This document shows, piece after piece, positions 34,939 through 43,869 of a stretch of DNA of 64,000 nt (its first letter is position 1; each line of letters starts with the position of its first letter). The notes under the pieces were generated by a model. It saw only the letters and a list, made by a program, of their open reading frames with translations, ran no database searches and had not been told where the DNA came from. The position numbers and the translations under genes are program-made. The stretch is from contig NZ_BBIW01000002.1 in NCBI RefSeq assembly GCF_000732325.1, positions 434,007 through 498,006 on the forward strand, in the 5' to 3' direction. Source of the DNA: Paenibacillus sp. TCA20. GTDB lineage: Bacteria; Bacillota; Bacilli; Paenibacillales; Paenibacillaceae.

Positions 34939-35607
34939 TTATTTATTGTCGTATTGCTTCATCAGCGCAGCGAGTTCGTCCTCAACAGCCTGGTCTTTAC
35001 CAAGATTCTCAAACTCTTCGTCGAGAGATTTATCCTTCTTGTTCATTTCATTGCTTGCTTCTGCCAAGGCTTCAGCCTGCAGCATTTTATCTTCCATCCG
35101 TTTAAGACCGGCTGTTGCAGAATCTGAGCTAAAGTCATTCATCGCCTTGTTAATCTCAGTTTGTGCTTTGGCTGCATTATAACGGGCAACCAGAGTTTCA
35201 CGCTTGCTCTTCATTTCAGTGAGCTGCTTGCGCATCTCCTCCAGCTTGCTGCGGAGATTATCAGCCGCCGCCTTGTTTTGGTCGTAACTTGTCTTGTATT
35301 CAGTAAGCTTCGCTTCTGCATTCTTCTTCTCTTCCAATGCGCGACGCGCCAGATCAATATTCTGGGCCTTGGCTGCGGTGTGAGCCTGCTCTTCACGCTT
35401 CTTAACCAACGCTTCTTGCTCTTCGTACAGAGACTTGAATTTCTTCTCTAGGGCAATCTGAGAAGCAACCGCCTTCTCTGCGTCCTCAAGGTCTTCCTGC
35501 ATATCACGAATATATTGATCCGTTAATTTAATCGGGTCCTCTGCTTTATCAATCAGTGCATTAAGGTTAGACATCGTAACATCACGTAATCTTTTAAAAA
35601 ACGACAT
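34939..35607 (-). CDS. pspA: PspA/IM30-family membrane-stress protein
   Basis: PspA-family proteins are peripheral ESCRT-III-like polymers that bind damaged cytoplasmic membrane. At 222 residues it has normal length. The N-terminal amphipathic helix (FFKRLRDVTMSNLNALID) and the conserved EDPIKLTDQYIRDM open the family; the rest is charged coiled coil, with NFDS-like NDFSSDSATAGLKRMEDKM near 158. It is the first gene of an operon with DUF350, DUF4178 and DUF4247 genes. A sigma-W-type promoter lies 74 bases upstream, matching B. subtilis where pspA (ydjF) is a sigma-W target. Confidence 0.94.
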   Translation of the reverse strand: MSFFKRLRDVTMSNLNALIDKAEDPIKLTDQYIRDMQEDLEDAEKAVASQIALEKKFKSLYEEQEALVKKREEQAHTAAKAQNIDLARRALEEKKNAEAKLTEYKTSYDQNKAAADNLRSKLEEMRKQLTEMKSKRETLVARYNAAKAQTEINKAMNDFSSDSATAGLKRMEDKMLQAEALAEASNEMNKKDKSLDEEFENLGKDQAVEDELAALMKQYDNK

Positions 35608-35680
35608 TTCATATTCCTCCCAATGGTTTTCTATTCGCCTTCTTCTTCATAACTCATCAATTTTGCATCTAATCCAATAT

Positions 35681-35706
35681 TACGAATCAATTTAAAATAC
35701 GTTTCA
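35681..35706 (-). promoter_or_regulatory. Sigma-W-type promoter of the pspA operon
   Basis: On the minus strand TGAAAC (35701-35706) is followed after exactly 16 bases by CGTA (35681-35684), the consensus of B. subtilis sigma-W promoters. It starts 7 bases after the namA stop and gives a leader of about 65 bases to pspA. Confidence 0.85.
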
Positions 35707-35712
35707 AAATAA

Positions 35713-36735
35713 TTAAAAACCTCTTAAATAAGGCTTGGGTATAGACTGCTTGCCGCTAATAGCTTGGGATGCGTGCAACGCCCAATACGGATCACGCAGC
35801 ATTCCCCGTCCGACCGCAACGAGATCGGCTTGACCCGATTTAACCACATTTCTCGCATCCTCATAATCCTCCAGCAGGCCAACCGCAATCACCGGAAGCT
35901 CCAGCTCATTCTTGAATATATGGGCCAAATCCACCTGATATCCGGCTCTTGCGGCAGGGCCTCCATCCGAGCCAATCGGGCCTTCTCCTCCAGAGGTGAT
36001 ATGGAAGATATCCACGCCCGCATCCTTATATTTTTGACTAAGTTCAACCGCATACCGAACATCATAGCCATGATCTACATACTCCTTCGCGGAAATACGC
36101 ATGATGATCGGCATTTCACTCGGAATCACTTCTTTAACCGCCGTAATCACCTCAACACCAAAACGGGATAAGTCCTGACCGTATTCGTCCTCACGGAGAT
36201 TTGTCAGAGGAGAATGAAATTGATGAATTAAGTAACCATGTGCTCCGTGTATTTCAACGGTATCAAAGCCAGCCTCTACTGCCCTTCTCGCCGCTTCCTT
36301 ATAATCGATGACCAACTGCTTCACTTCTTCATACTCAAGCGCTCTTGGCACGTCATACCGCTCGCTGAATGGAATGGCAGAAGGTGCAACAGGTGGCTTC
36401 GCATCTTGAGCCTTACGGCCTGCATGCCCCAGCTGAATACCGATCTTACACCCGTAGGAATGAACGGCGTCAACCAGTCTTCGATAGGATGGAATTTGGT
36501 CATCACTCCATAGTCCTGTATCCAGATCGGTAATTCTTCCGTCCGGATGTATACCCGTCATTTCAACAATAATCAATCCCGTACCGCCTACAGCGCGGCT
36601 GACATAATGTACGTAATGCCACTCATTAGGAATCCCATCCTCCTGCGTAACACTGTATTGACACATCGGCGGCATGACAACGCGATTTTTAATTTCCAGG
36701 CCCTTTATCTTAATAGGCTCAAACAATTGACTCAA
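35713..36735 (-). CDS. namA: NADPH dehydrogenase NamA (old yellow enzyme, YqjM type)
   Basis: An FMN-containing ene-reductase that reduces activated C=C bonds and quinones or nitro compounds with NADPH. The 340-residue length is that of YqjM. The active-site Cys25 and Tyr27 in PPMCQYS match the redox-tuning Cys26 and Tyr28 of YqjM, and the His pair lies in EIHGAHGYLIHQF. GRGMLRDP near the end is the phosphate-binding loop for FMN. The gene ends directly at the pspA promoter, but its own promoter is upstream in the divergent region with the deacetylase gene. Confidence 0.94.
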   Translation of the reverse strand: MSQLFEPIKIKGLEIKNRVVMPPMCQYSVTQEDGIPNEWHYVHYVSRAVGGTGLIIVEMTGIHPDGRITDLDTGLWSDDQIPSYRRLVDAVHSYGCKIGIQLGHAGRKAQDAKPPVAPSAIPFSERYDVPRALEYEEVKQLVIDYKEAARRAVEAGFDTVEIHGAHGYLIHQFHSPLTNLREDEYGQDLSRFGVEVITAVKEVIPSEMPIIMRISAKEYVDHGYDVRYAVELSQKYKDAGVDIFHITSGGEGPIGSDGGPAARAGYQVDLAHIFKNELELPVIAVGLLEDYEDARNVVKSGQADLVAVGRGMLRDPYWALHASQAISGKQSIPKPYLRGF

Positions 36736-36884
36736 GCGCCCCTCAGCTCCTCGTCTTTTTTTCTAGAATAATATCATCCTGCTAAGGTAATAACAAACAA
36801 GTAACACCTTGTTCCTTGCTACCAATTTCGCATAATGCAATACAGTTTAGCCTTCAAATACATAACAAAGGAGTTAAATTATTA

Positions 36885-37709
36885 ATGAAGCGTTTGTCAT
36901 GTTACATCTTGATGTTAATGCCCTCTATTGCCATTATTAGTGCTTTGATATCCCCAGACTTATCGAATGCCTTCTATAAGAATCATACGAATTCTATACA
37001 GCCGGCGGCCATTCACAAGCCCGATTCTTCAAGAGCTTCCTCCGAACGTAATACACCAACTCTGGGACAGCTGCGTAAGAAATACAGCCATTACTTCCTT
37101 ACCAATGGACCAAGGGTTAACAAGGTGGCGCTAACATTTGACGATGTTCCCGATCCTAGGTTTACTCCGCAAATTCTAGATATTCTTAAGAATCACGGTG
37201 TAACAGCTACCTTCTTTGCGAATGGTCATCGGATCGCAAAATATCCCAACATTTTCAGGAGAATTCATGAAGAAGGTCACGCGATCGGTAATCACAGCTA
37301 TTCACATCCTAACTTCAACCGATTGTCCGTTCCTGAATTTGTGAGTGAAATTCAAAGAACAGAGCAGGCTGCCTATCCGATTATTCAGTATTATCCAAAA
37401 ATGATCCGTCCCCCTTATGGAGAAATTACCGAGGATCAATTAAAGTGGGCTGCAGAACACTCCTATCGCATTGTGAATTGGAATGTAGATTCACTCGACT
37501 GGAAGGGAATCGGCAAGAACGAGGTTATACAGAACATTATGTCTAACATCAGACCAGGAGCGATTGTCCTTCAGCATGGCGGAGGCGGCGTAGGCTCAGA
37601 TCTCAGCGGTACGATTCAGGCGCTGCCTGAAGTGATTACCAGGCTCCAAGCCTTAGGCTATGAGCTTGTCACCGTGCCTGAGCTGCTTGGAATCAGCCTG
37701 GAAAAGTAA
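36885..37709 (+). CDS. Polysaccharide deacetylase (NodB domain), exported
   Basis: Removes acetyl groups from peptidoglycan or another surface glycan. The 274-residue protein starts at ATG 36885, after AAAGGAG, with an N-terminal hydrophobic segment acting as signal peptide or anchor. The NodB domain starts near residue 79. Motifs are VALTFDD (catalytic and metal Asp), HSYSHP (metal His pair), RPPYGE, the NVDSLDW segment, and IVLQHGGGG with the catalytic His. All metal ligands are present. It diverges from namA. Confidence 0.92.
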   Translation: MKRLSCYILMLMPSIAIISALISPDLSNAFYKNHTNSIQPAAIHKPDSSRASSERNTPTLGQLRKKYSHYFLTNGPRVNKVALTFDDVPDPRFTPQILDILKNHGVTATFFANGHRIAKYPNIFRRIHEEGHAIGNHSYSHPNFNRLSVPEFVSEIQRTEQAAYPIIQYYPKMIRPPYGEITEDQLKWAAEHSYRIVNWNVDSLDWKGIGKNEVIQNIMSNIRPGAIVLQHGGGGVGSDLSGTIQALPEVITRLQALGYELVTVPELLGISLEK

Positions 37710-37711
37710 AA

Positions 37712-37745
37712 AAACTCGTGAAGGCCGCTGGCTCTTCACGAGTTT
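37712..37745 (+). terminator. Terminator of the deacetylase gene
   Basis: AAACTCGTGAA (37712-37722) pairs perfectly with TTCACGAGTTT (37735-37745), directly after the stop codon. Confidence 0.88.
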
Positions 37746-37796
37746 ACATAGTTCAGGTTATTCGGTTATTCAACCCGATTGATTGGATTCATTGAT

Positions 37797-38463
37797 TCAT
37801 TCTTTGATGAAATATAATTTCACGTCCTGGATTCCAAATTCACTTACAAAGCTCGGACTTCCAGGAATAAAGATATCAATTTTGTTACCTTTTATGGCAC
37901 CGCCAATATCCGTAGCCGTGGCTACAAAAGCCTTATCCGGCAGCCCGTCATGAGAATGTCCGGTTACGAGAACCTTGGTTCCAAGAGGGATGACATCAGG
38001 ATCTACCGCAATGGTACCGAGCTTCAGATCATTGCCGAAATAATCGACGGCTCCGTATCCGCCGTTCTCCGCAGGATCCGAGGAGTAAGCTGTCGCTTTG
38101 ACATTCAGCGTTTTGCTATAATCAAAATTCTTGCCCCACGCCTCAACCACTTTGTTTGAGCTGTCTACATTTAAGCTTGCAGTCACTGCTTGATTGCTGT
38201 TACTGCCAGCTGCTTGAGCCGTCAATTTCGACGTTGTTGGTATTGTAATCTTCAGTCCGCCGTAAATGTTATATGGCGAGAGTTTTTTTATTTGCATTCA
38301 TTAGTTGTTGTAGATTTACTTTATACTTTTTGGATAGTGTGTAAAATGTGTCCCCTTCTACAGCAGTATGCACCTTGGCCGCCTGCGCGGGAACAACCTG
38401 AACCATCAAAGCCGCACCTAAGATCGCTGCAGCAATGCTAGTCTTCTTGAAAGATTTAAACAT
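37797..38463 (-). pseudogene. LysM and 3D domain cell wall protein, frameshifted
   Basis: A secreted peptidoglycan-binding protein of the YocH/3D family. ATG 38463 has GGGAGGA upstream. The signal peptide ends near PAQAA, then one LysM domain (HTAVEGDTFYTLSKKY, then VNLQQLMNANKK). The frame breaks there: seven T are present at 38283-38289 where six keep the frame, and translation as written stops a few codons later. The next frame continues the LysM end (SPYNIYGGLKITIP) and the 3D domain, with ATAYSS and the Asp-containing ATDIGGAIKGNKIDIFI. Restored length is about 221 residues. Third homopolymer frameshift in the window. Confidence 0.87.
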
Positions 38464-38568
38464 AATGTCCTCCCTCATGAATCTGACTGACGTAAATATA
38501 TCACAATTTTGTAACCTTGTATTATGTAAATGTTGGAAACTGCTGTCTAACCGGCTCCAATCTATACA

Positions 38569-38599
38569 CAAAAATACCCCAGACACGAATGTCTGGGGC
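38569..38599 (-). terminator. Terminator of the amino acid ABC transporter operon
   Basis: CCCCAGACA (38577-38585) pairs with TGTCTGGGG (38590-38598); the minus-strand tail is TATTTTTG. It follows the ATPase gene by 25 bases. Confidence 0.9.
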
Positions 38600-38623
38600 A
38601 GTAATCATTACAAAATATAAGTG

Positions 38624-39346
38624 TTATAATACCTTGCTGAGAAAATCCTTCGTACGCGGATGCTGAGGATTCGTGAATACTTCCTCTGGTGTTCCTTCCT
38701 CAACGATCTTACCGCCATCCATGAATAGAATTCGATCGCCGACTTCGCGGGCAAAGCCCATCTCATGTGTAACGATGACCATGGTCATTCCACCTTCGGC
38801 AAGCTTCTTCATGACATCCAGCACTTCTCCAACCATCTCGGGATCCAGCGCTGAGGTAGGTTCATCAAACAGCATGACATGCGGCTGCATTGCAAGAGCT
38901 CTCGCGATCGCGATACGCTGCTTCTGTCCGCCCGACAATTGGTTAGGATAAATGTTCTTCTTATCGGACAATCCCACGGTCTTGAGAAGATCATCGGCAA
39001 TTTTGTCGGCTTCTTGTGCAGCAATATTTTTCACCGTGACTGGGGCAAGTGTAATGTTCTCTCCTACTGTCTTATGAGGAAACAGATTAAAGTGCTGGAA
39101 TACCATGCCCATTTTTTCACGGGTAGAGTTAATGTTATGCTTCGGATCTGTTATGGAATTGCCTTCGAACAAAATGGTTCCATCGCTCGGCACTTCCAGC
39201 AGATTCAGGCAGCGTAGAAATGTACTTTTGCCTGATCCTGAAGGACCGATTACGACGACAACTTCACCTTTGCCGATCTCGATATCAATTCCCTTCAAAA
39301 TATTGAGATCTCCAAAGGATTTATGCAAATTTTTAACGATTATCAC
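38624..39346 (-). CDS. Polar amino acid ABC transporter ATP-binding protein (GlnQ type)
   Basis: The 240-residue ATPase for the fused transporter encoded just upstream. Walker [11 protein letters not shown]-loop FQHFNLFPH, signature [15 protein letters not shown], Walker [15 protein letters not shown] and the H-loop [11 protein letters not shown] are complete, and the last is typical of the glutamine/polar amino acid class. Its start overlaps the end of the permease gene by 14 bases, showing translational coupling. Confidence 0.93.
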   Translation of the reverse strand: MIIVKNLHKSFGDLNILKGIDIEIGKGEVVVVIGPSGSGKSTFLRCLNLLEVPSDGTILFEGNSITDPKHNINSTREKMGMVFQHFNLFPHKTVGENITLAPVTVKNIAAQEADKIADDLLKTVGLSDKKNIYPNQLSGGQKQRIAIARALAMQPHVMLFDEPTSALDPEMVGEVLDVMKKLAEGGMTMVIVTHEMGFAREVGDRILFMDGGKIVEEGTPEEVFTNPQHPRTKDFLSKVL

Positions 39347-40787
39347 TTGTTCTCAGCTTCCTTTCAAATGCACCTAGCAGCTTGGACAGCATGAAGGTAA
39401 GAATGAAGTAGATGACCGCGGCAATGATATACGGGCTCAGACCTTGATACGTAATACTGCGAACCGTATTCGCCTGGTACATAATATCCATCATACCGAT
39501 GACGGAAATAATAGACGATTCCTTAATAATGGTAATAAATTCATTACCGATGGCCGGAAGAACTGTCTTCATCGCCTGCGGCAAAATGATATGTCTCAGT
39601 GCTGCTCCACGCGTCATACCGAGTGAACGGGCAGCTTCCATCTGTCCTTTGTCCACTCCCTGAATTCCTGCTCTGAAAATTTCAGCGAGATAGGCCGAGC
39701 TGTTAATGGATAATGTGATTACACCGGATTGCAGTGGTGAGAGATTAATACCAAATACCAAGGCCAAACCATAGTGAATAATCATCAGCTGAACGAGCAT
39801 TGGTGTACCGCGCAGCACTTCAACATAAGCGGTACCCAGCCATGCGAGGATCTTAATTCCCGACATGCGTACCAGTGTAATAATAAGACCAATGAGGAAA
39901 CCGAAGATTACACCGAGAGCGGACAGCAATAACGTGTATCCAATCCCTTTGGCATAATAGCTGCGGTACTCCCAAGCTACTTCAAAAATATTTTTGTCTC
40001 CCGTCTTGCCTGCTGCCAGAAGACTTGCTTCCTCTACCATTTCAGTAATTCTGTCGTCTGCTTTAAGTTCGGCAAGTGTTTCATTAATAACGGCTAGCAG
40101 CTCAGTATTACCTTTTTGTACCCCAATCGCAGCATCGGATTCCGATTCATCCGGTACAGCATCAGCGAGCACAATGTCATCGTTTAAGTAACCAGCTGCA
40201 ACCGTATCCTCTACGATTAGCGCGTCGACTCGCTCCGTTTCAAGCTGCATTACGATATCACCGATCTTATCCAGTGAGGTTATACTCGCATTCGGCACTC
40301 CCTGCGCAATTTCCTCTTGAATGGAACCTTTCTGAACACCGAGCTTCGTGTTCTCAAGATCAGCCATCGTCTTATACTTGTCCGTATCTTCAGCACGAAT
40401 CACGACAACCTGTCTTGCTTTATAATACGGATCCGAAAAATCGATGCTTTGCCGACGTTCTTCCGTCGGAGTCATACCGGATATAACGATGTCAACACGA
40501 CCGCTCTGCAGCGCTGGAAGCAGGCTGTCAAAGCCCATATCCTGAATAACCAGCTCAGCTCCCATCTTCTCCGCGATCGACTTTGCAATTTCGATATCAA
40601 AACCGACAATTTGATCCTGACCATCTATCGTTGTATGAAACTCATAAGGGGGGAAATCTGCACTAGTTCCCAATATTAGCTGTTGTTTGTCACTATTAGC
40701 ATCCTGTGCATAAGCCGTTTGAAGTCCTGCAGGAAGCAGGATGATCATGCACATAAAGAGCATTAGCAACCGAAATGTTTTCTTCAA
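39333..40787 (-). CDS. Fused substrate-binding/permease protein of an amino acid ABC transporter
   Basis: One polypeptide holds a signal peptide (1-28), an extracellular type-3 solute-binding domain (about 37-260: [42 protein letters not shown]) and a HisM/GlnP-type permease domain (about 275-480) with the EAA loop [22 protein letters not shown]. Such fusions are known in lactococcal GlnP. The TTG at 40787 is the likely start: AAGGAG lies nine bases upstream and the product then begins with a normal signal peptide. A longer frame to 40892 would begin upstream of the promoter. Likely substrate glutamine, glutamate, cystine or a similar amino acid. Confidence 0.92.
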   Translation of the reverse strand: MKKTFRLLMLFMCMIILLPAGLQTAYAQDANSDKQQLILGTSADFPPYEFHTTIDGQDQIVGFDIEIAKSIAEKMGAELVIQDMGFDSLLPALQSGRVDIVISGMTPTEERRQSIDFSDPYYKARQVVVIRAEDTDKYKTMADLENTKLGVQKGSIQEEIAQGVPNASITSLDKIGDIVMQLETERVDALIVEDTVAAGYLNDDIVLADAVPDESESDAAIGVQKGNTELLAVINETLAELKADDRITEMVEEASLLAAGKTGDKNIFEVAWEYRSYYAKGIGYTLLLSALGVIFGFLIGLIITLVRMSGIKILAWLGTAYVEVLRGTPMLVQLMIIHYGLALVFGINLSPLQSGVITLSINSSAYLAEIFRAGIQGVDKGQMEAARSLGMTRGAALRHIILPQAMKTVLPAIGNEFITIIKESSIISVIGMMDIMYQANTVRSITYQGLSPYIIAAVIYFILTFMLSKLLGAFERKLRTSDNR

Positions 40788-40842
40788 CCCTTGTCTCTCC
40801 TTAACTGACTTATAATTATAATTGTTAATAATTCGAATCATC

Positions 40843-40871
40843 ATTATAAGTGAAAATGTATGAATATGCAA
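40843..40871 (-). promoter_or_regulatory. Sigma-A promoter of the fused amino acid transporter
   Basis: Minus-strand TTGCAT and a perfect TATAAT are spaced by 17 bases, 56 bases before the TTG start at 40787. Its position rules out translation from 40892. Confidence 0.78.
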
Positions 40872-40961
40872 TGAACTTCCAATAATTTTCACGCTTATTC
40901 GCTTACAATCGACTCGAACACTCGAAATTCGACAAAGTTAAAGACGATATTATACTGACAA

Positions 40962-40970
40962 TGCTATAAT
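40962..40970 (+). promoter_or_regulatory. Extended -10 promoter of the M20 peptidase gene
   Basis: TGC-TATAAT lies 56 bases before the TTG start at 41026. No clear -35 element is seen, as is common with extended -10 promoters. Confidence 0.5.
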
Positions 40971-41025
40971 GCTTGTGTAATGAGGCCATCCATTAAATAG
41001 GCCGCCACGAGGAGAGCGATTTGAA

Positions 41026-42198
41026 TTGAACAAACAGACCATTAATCAGACCATTGATCAATATAGTTCCCGTTTCAAAGAGATTTCATTATATATTGGT
41101 CAGAACCCGGAGCTTGGAAACGAAGAATTCCTTGCATCCGCAAGACTTAAGGAAGAACTGATTTTCCATGGCTTTGAAGTCGAAGCACCTATACTTGGCC
41201 TTGAGACCGCATTTATCGGTACTTACAGCGCTGCTAAGCCCGGACCAAGAATCGCACTGCTCTGTGAGTACGATGCCCTTCCTGAACTAGGGCATGCCTG
41301 CGGCCACCACTTAATCTGTATGATGAGCTTGGGTGCAGCAGTGGGTCTCAAATCCGTCATTGATGAGATCGGGGGTTCCATCAAAGTATTTGGAACGCCT
41401 GCTGAGGAAACCAAAGGCGCCAAAGTACCCATGGCTGCTGCCGGATTATTCGACGACTGTGATATTGCCATGATGACGCATCCATTTTATGCATATGAGA
41501 AATCAGGCACCTCCCTGGCCATGGATGCTATCCAATTTGAGTTCTTCGGTAAATCCTCACATGCAGCTGCAAGTCCCCATGAAGGGATTAACGCACTTGA
41601 TGCTGTTATTCAAACGTTCAACGGCATTAATGCTTTCCGTCAACAAGTGAAGAGCACTGTTCGCATCCATGGCATTATTAACCATGGCGGTGAAGCTGCC
41701 AACATTATTCCGGATTACGCCTCAGCCCAGTTTTATGTCCGGGCATCTACACGCAAAGAGCTTGAAGTGTTAACGGAACGCGTCATTAAAATTGCAGAAG
41801 GAAGCGCTCTTCAAACCGGCTGCACTTTGAAGACGTCCAATTATGAAACTTCATACGACGAGATGAACACGAATGAGATTTTGTCTGATGTCTTTAGTGC
41901 CAACTTAGTAGAGCTTGGTATTAGCAAGGACGAGATCAGTACTGGAGACGATCACGGCTCCATGGATATGGGCAATGTATCTTTAAGAATTCCAGCCATC
42001 CATCCGTACATCAAAATTATTGAGGAGAAGCATGCGCTTCATTCAAAGGAATTTAGAGATTTGGCAATGGAGGAACGAGCACTCTCAGGCATGATTCTCG
42101 CGGCCAAGGCACTCGGAAACACCGCTTATGATGTCATCACACAACCAGAACTGCTTACCCGGATTAAAACAGCTCACCATGCAGTAAATCACATTTAA
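41026..42198 (+). CDS. M20-family amidohydrolase/dipeptidase
   Basis: A 390-residue zinc amidohydrolase of the M20D type (aminoacylase, carboxypeptidase or p-aminobenzoyl-glutamate hydrolase-like). Metal-site segments are LGHACGHH at 89-95 and GTPAEETKG near 127; the dimerisation domain has GKSSHAAASPHEGINALDA. The start is TTG after GGAG. It lacks a signal peptide. Next to an amino acid importer, a role in releasing amino acids from imported conjugates or dipeptides is possible, though the genes diverge and co-regulation is not shown. Confidence 0.88.
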   Translation: MNKQTINQTIDQYSSRFKEISLYIGQNPELGNEEFLASARLKEELIFHGFEVEAPILGLETAFIGTYSAAKPGPRIALLCEYDALPELGHACGHHLICMMSLGAAVGLKSVIDEIGGSIKVFGTPAEETKGAKVPMAAAGLFDDCDIAMMTHPFYAYEKSGTSLAMDAIQFEFFGKSSHAAASPHEGINALDAVIQTFNGINAFRQQVKSTVRIHGIINHGGEAANIIPDYASAQFYVRASTRKELEVLTERVIKIAEGSALQTGCTLKTSNYETSYDEMNTNEILSDVFSANLVELGISKDEISTGDDHGSMDMGNVSLRIPAIHPYIKIIEEKHALHSKEFRDLAMEERALSGMILAAKALGNTAYDVITQPELLTRIKTAHHAVNHI

Positions 42199-42256
42199 AT
42201 TCAGCAAATGAATCAATTTCATAAATCATTAAATGAAATTCCCGTCAAAAGAAAAA

Positions 42257-42285
42257 AGGGTACCGAGTTTAATTCTCGGTACCCT
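42257..42285. terminator. Bidirectional terminator between the M20 gene and glgA
   Basis: AGGGTACCGAG pairs perfectly with CTCGGTACCCT; T-rich tails lie on both strands. It can serve both the M20 gene and the glgB-glgA operon. Confidence 0.9.
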
Positions 42286-42401
42286 CTTTATAATGAAGCA
42301 ACTAAGTTAACACTTTATGCCGCCTACAAGCCCAAGTGAGATCGCTAAATAGTTAAGGCTGATATAAATGACTTCATTGTAAATAGTTAAACGAGTTGAA
42401 G

Positions 42402-43838
42402 TTACTTCGCCGTTAACCTCTCGTATATATCCGTATAGGCTTCTGCCGATACATCCCAGCTGTAATCTCCGTTCATCGCATTATACATAATTATCTGCCA
42501 ATGATCTTTGAGACCATAGAACTGCAATGCTCTTCTGATTGTAAACAGCATGTCATGTGCATTGTAATTGGTGAAAGTGAAGCCTGTTCCTTCTCCTGTA
42601 AACTCGTTGTAGGCCTGTACCGTATCATTCAAACCACCTGTCTCACGAACAATCGGGATGCTTCCATACTGTAATGCGAGCAGCTGGCTGATTCCGCAAG
42701 GCTCAAACATGGAAGGCATCAGAAACAGATCACTGCCGGCATAGAATCTTCTGGATAAGCCTTCATTAAACCTTATTTGTGCTGACATCTTCTCAGGATG
42801 ACGAAGACCTGCCTCATAGAACCAGTGCTCGTATGCATGTTCACCTGTACCCAGTAGAATAAACTGGACATCATCGTAATACAATAGCTCATCAAGTGTT
42901 CTGCATACCAGATCCAGACCTTTGGACTCTACAAGACGAGTAACCATTGCGATGACAGGAACCTCAGGTCGAACGGGCAATCCAAGCTCCTGCTGAAGAG
43001 CGGTTTTATTTTTAAGCTTTAACTCCATATCAGCTGAGGTATAAACCGCAGCGAGATCTCTATCGTTCTCAGGGTTATAACTGTCCGTATCAATTCCATT
43101 AACGATTCCCGACAGCTTGCTGCCAAGCGATCGAAGCAGTCCATCAAGACCATATCCGTAGTGAGCTGTCTTAATCTCCTCAGCATAAGTCGGACTAACC
43201 GTCGTCACATGATCGGAATACACTAAACCGGCCTTCATAAAGTTTAGATTACCGTAGTACTCTACACCATCCATCGTAAAATACTGATCATGTAAATTTA
43301 GTAAGTCATGATGTACCTCGTACGGGAATATACCTTGATACAACAGATTATGAATCGTAAACACCGTTCTAATGGACTGATATTCAGGGAGATGATCATA
43401 ATGTGCCTTTTTAATTAGCGGGATCATTCCTGTATGCCAGTCATGACAATGAATGACATCCGGCTCGAAATCCAGAAATGGGATTACTTCCAGCACCGCA
43501 CGATTATAGAAGGCGAATCGTTCACCATCATCCATGTAACCGTATATTCCATCTCTGCCGAAGTAATATTCATTATCGAGGAAATAGAATGTAATGCCGT
43601 TATGAACGAGACGCTCTACTCCGCAATACTGCTTGCGCCAGCCGACGTATACATCGGCCACCGTTACGGGCTCCATCTTCTCACGGTAACGGTCATTTAT
43701 GCCTTTATATTTGGGTAACACAACTCGAACATCAACCCCATTTTTACGCAATGCCTGAGGCAGTGCGCCGATGACATCGGCCAGTCCTCCCGTTTTGATG
43801 AATGGATGCCCTTCTGCTGCGGCGAATAGTACATTCAT
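42402..43838 (-). CDS. glgA: Glycogen synthase
   Basis: Adds glucose from ADP-glucose to the growing alpha-1,4-glucan. The GT5 signature KTGGLADV at 15-22 is the ADP-glucose-binding loop; the C-terminal half has the GT-B segment MPSMFEPCGISQLLALQYG with the conserved Glu. With ATG 43838 (AAGGAGGA upstream) the length is 478, normal for the family; a longer frame to 43982 covers the glgB tail and is not the start. It follows glgB by 31 bases. Confidence 0.95.
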   Translation of the reverse strand: MNVLFAAAEGHPFIKTGGLADVIGALPQALRKNGVDVRVVLPKYKGINDRYREKMEPVTVADVYVGWRKQYCGVERLVHNGITFYFLDNEYYFGRDGIYGYMDDGERFAFYNRAVLEVIPFLDFEPDVIHCHDWHTGMIPLIKKAHYDHLPEYQSIRTVFTIHNLLYQGIFPYEVHHDLLNLHDQYFTMDGVEYYGNLNFMKAGLVYSDHVTTVSPTYAEEIKTAHYGYGLDGLLRSLGSKLSGIVNGIDTDSYNPENDRDLAAVYTSADMELKLKNKTALQQELGLPVRPEVPVIAMVTRLVESKGLDLVCRTLDELLYYDDVQFILLGTGEHAYEHWFYEAGLRHPEKMSAQIRFNEGLSRRFYAGSDLFLMPSMFEPCGISQLLALQYGSIPIVRETGGLNDTVQAYNEFTGEGTGFTFTNYNAHDMLFTIRRALQFYGLKDHWQIIMYNAMNGDYSWDVSAEAYTDIYERLTAK

Positions 43839-43869
43839 TAGTGCTTCCTCCTTGATCGATGCTTTCGCT

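Noticed and set aside
38500-38560. WalR-type sites (TGTAA repeats) upstream of the LysM-3D gene
   Set aside because: Three TGTA half-sites are present, but their spacing (8 and 7 bases) does not match the 11-base period of WalR boxes.
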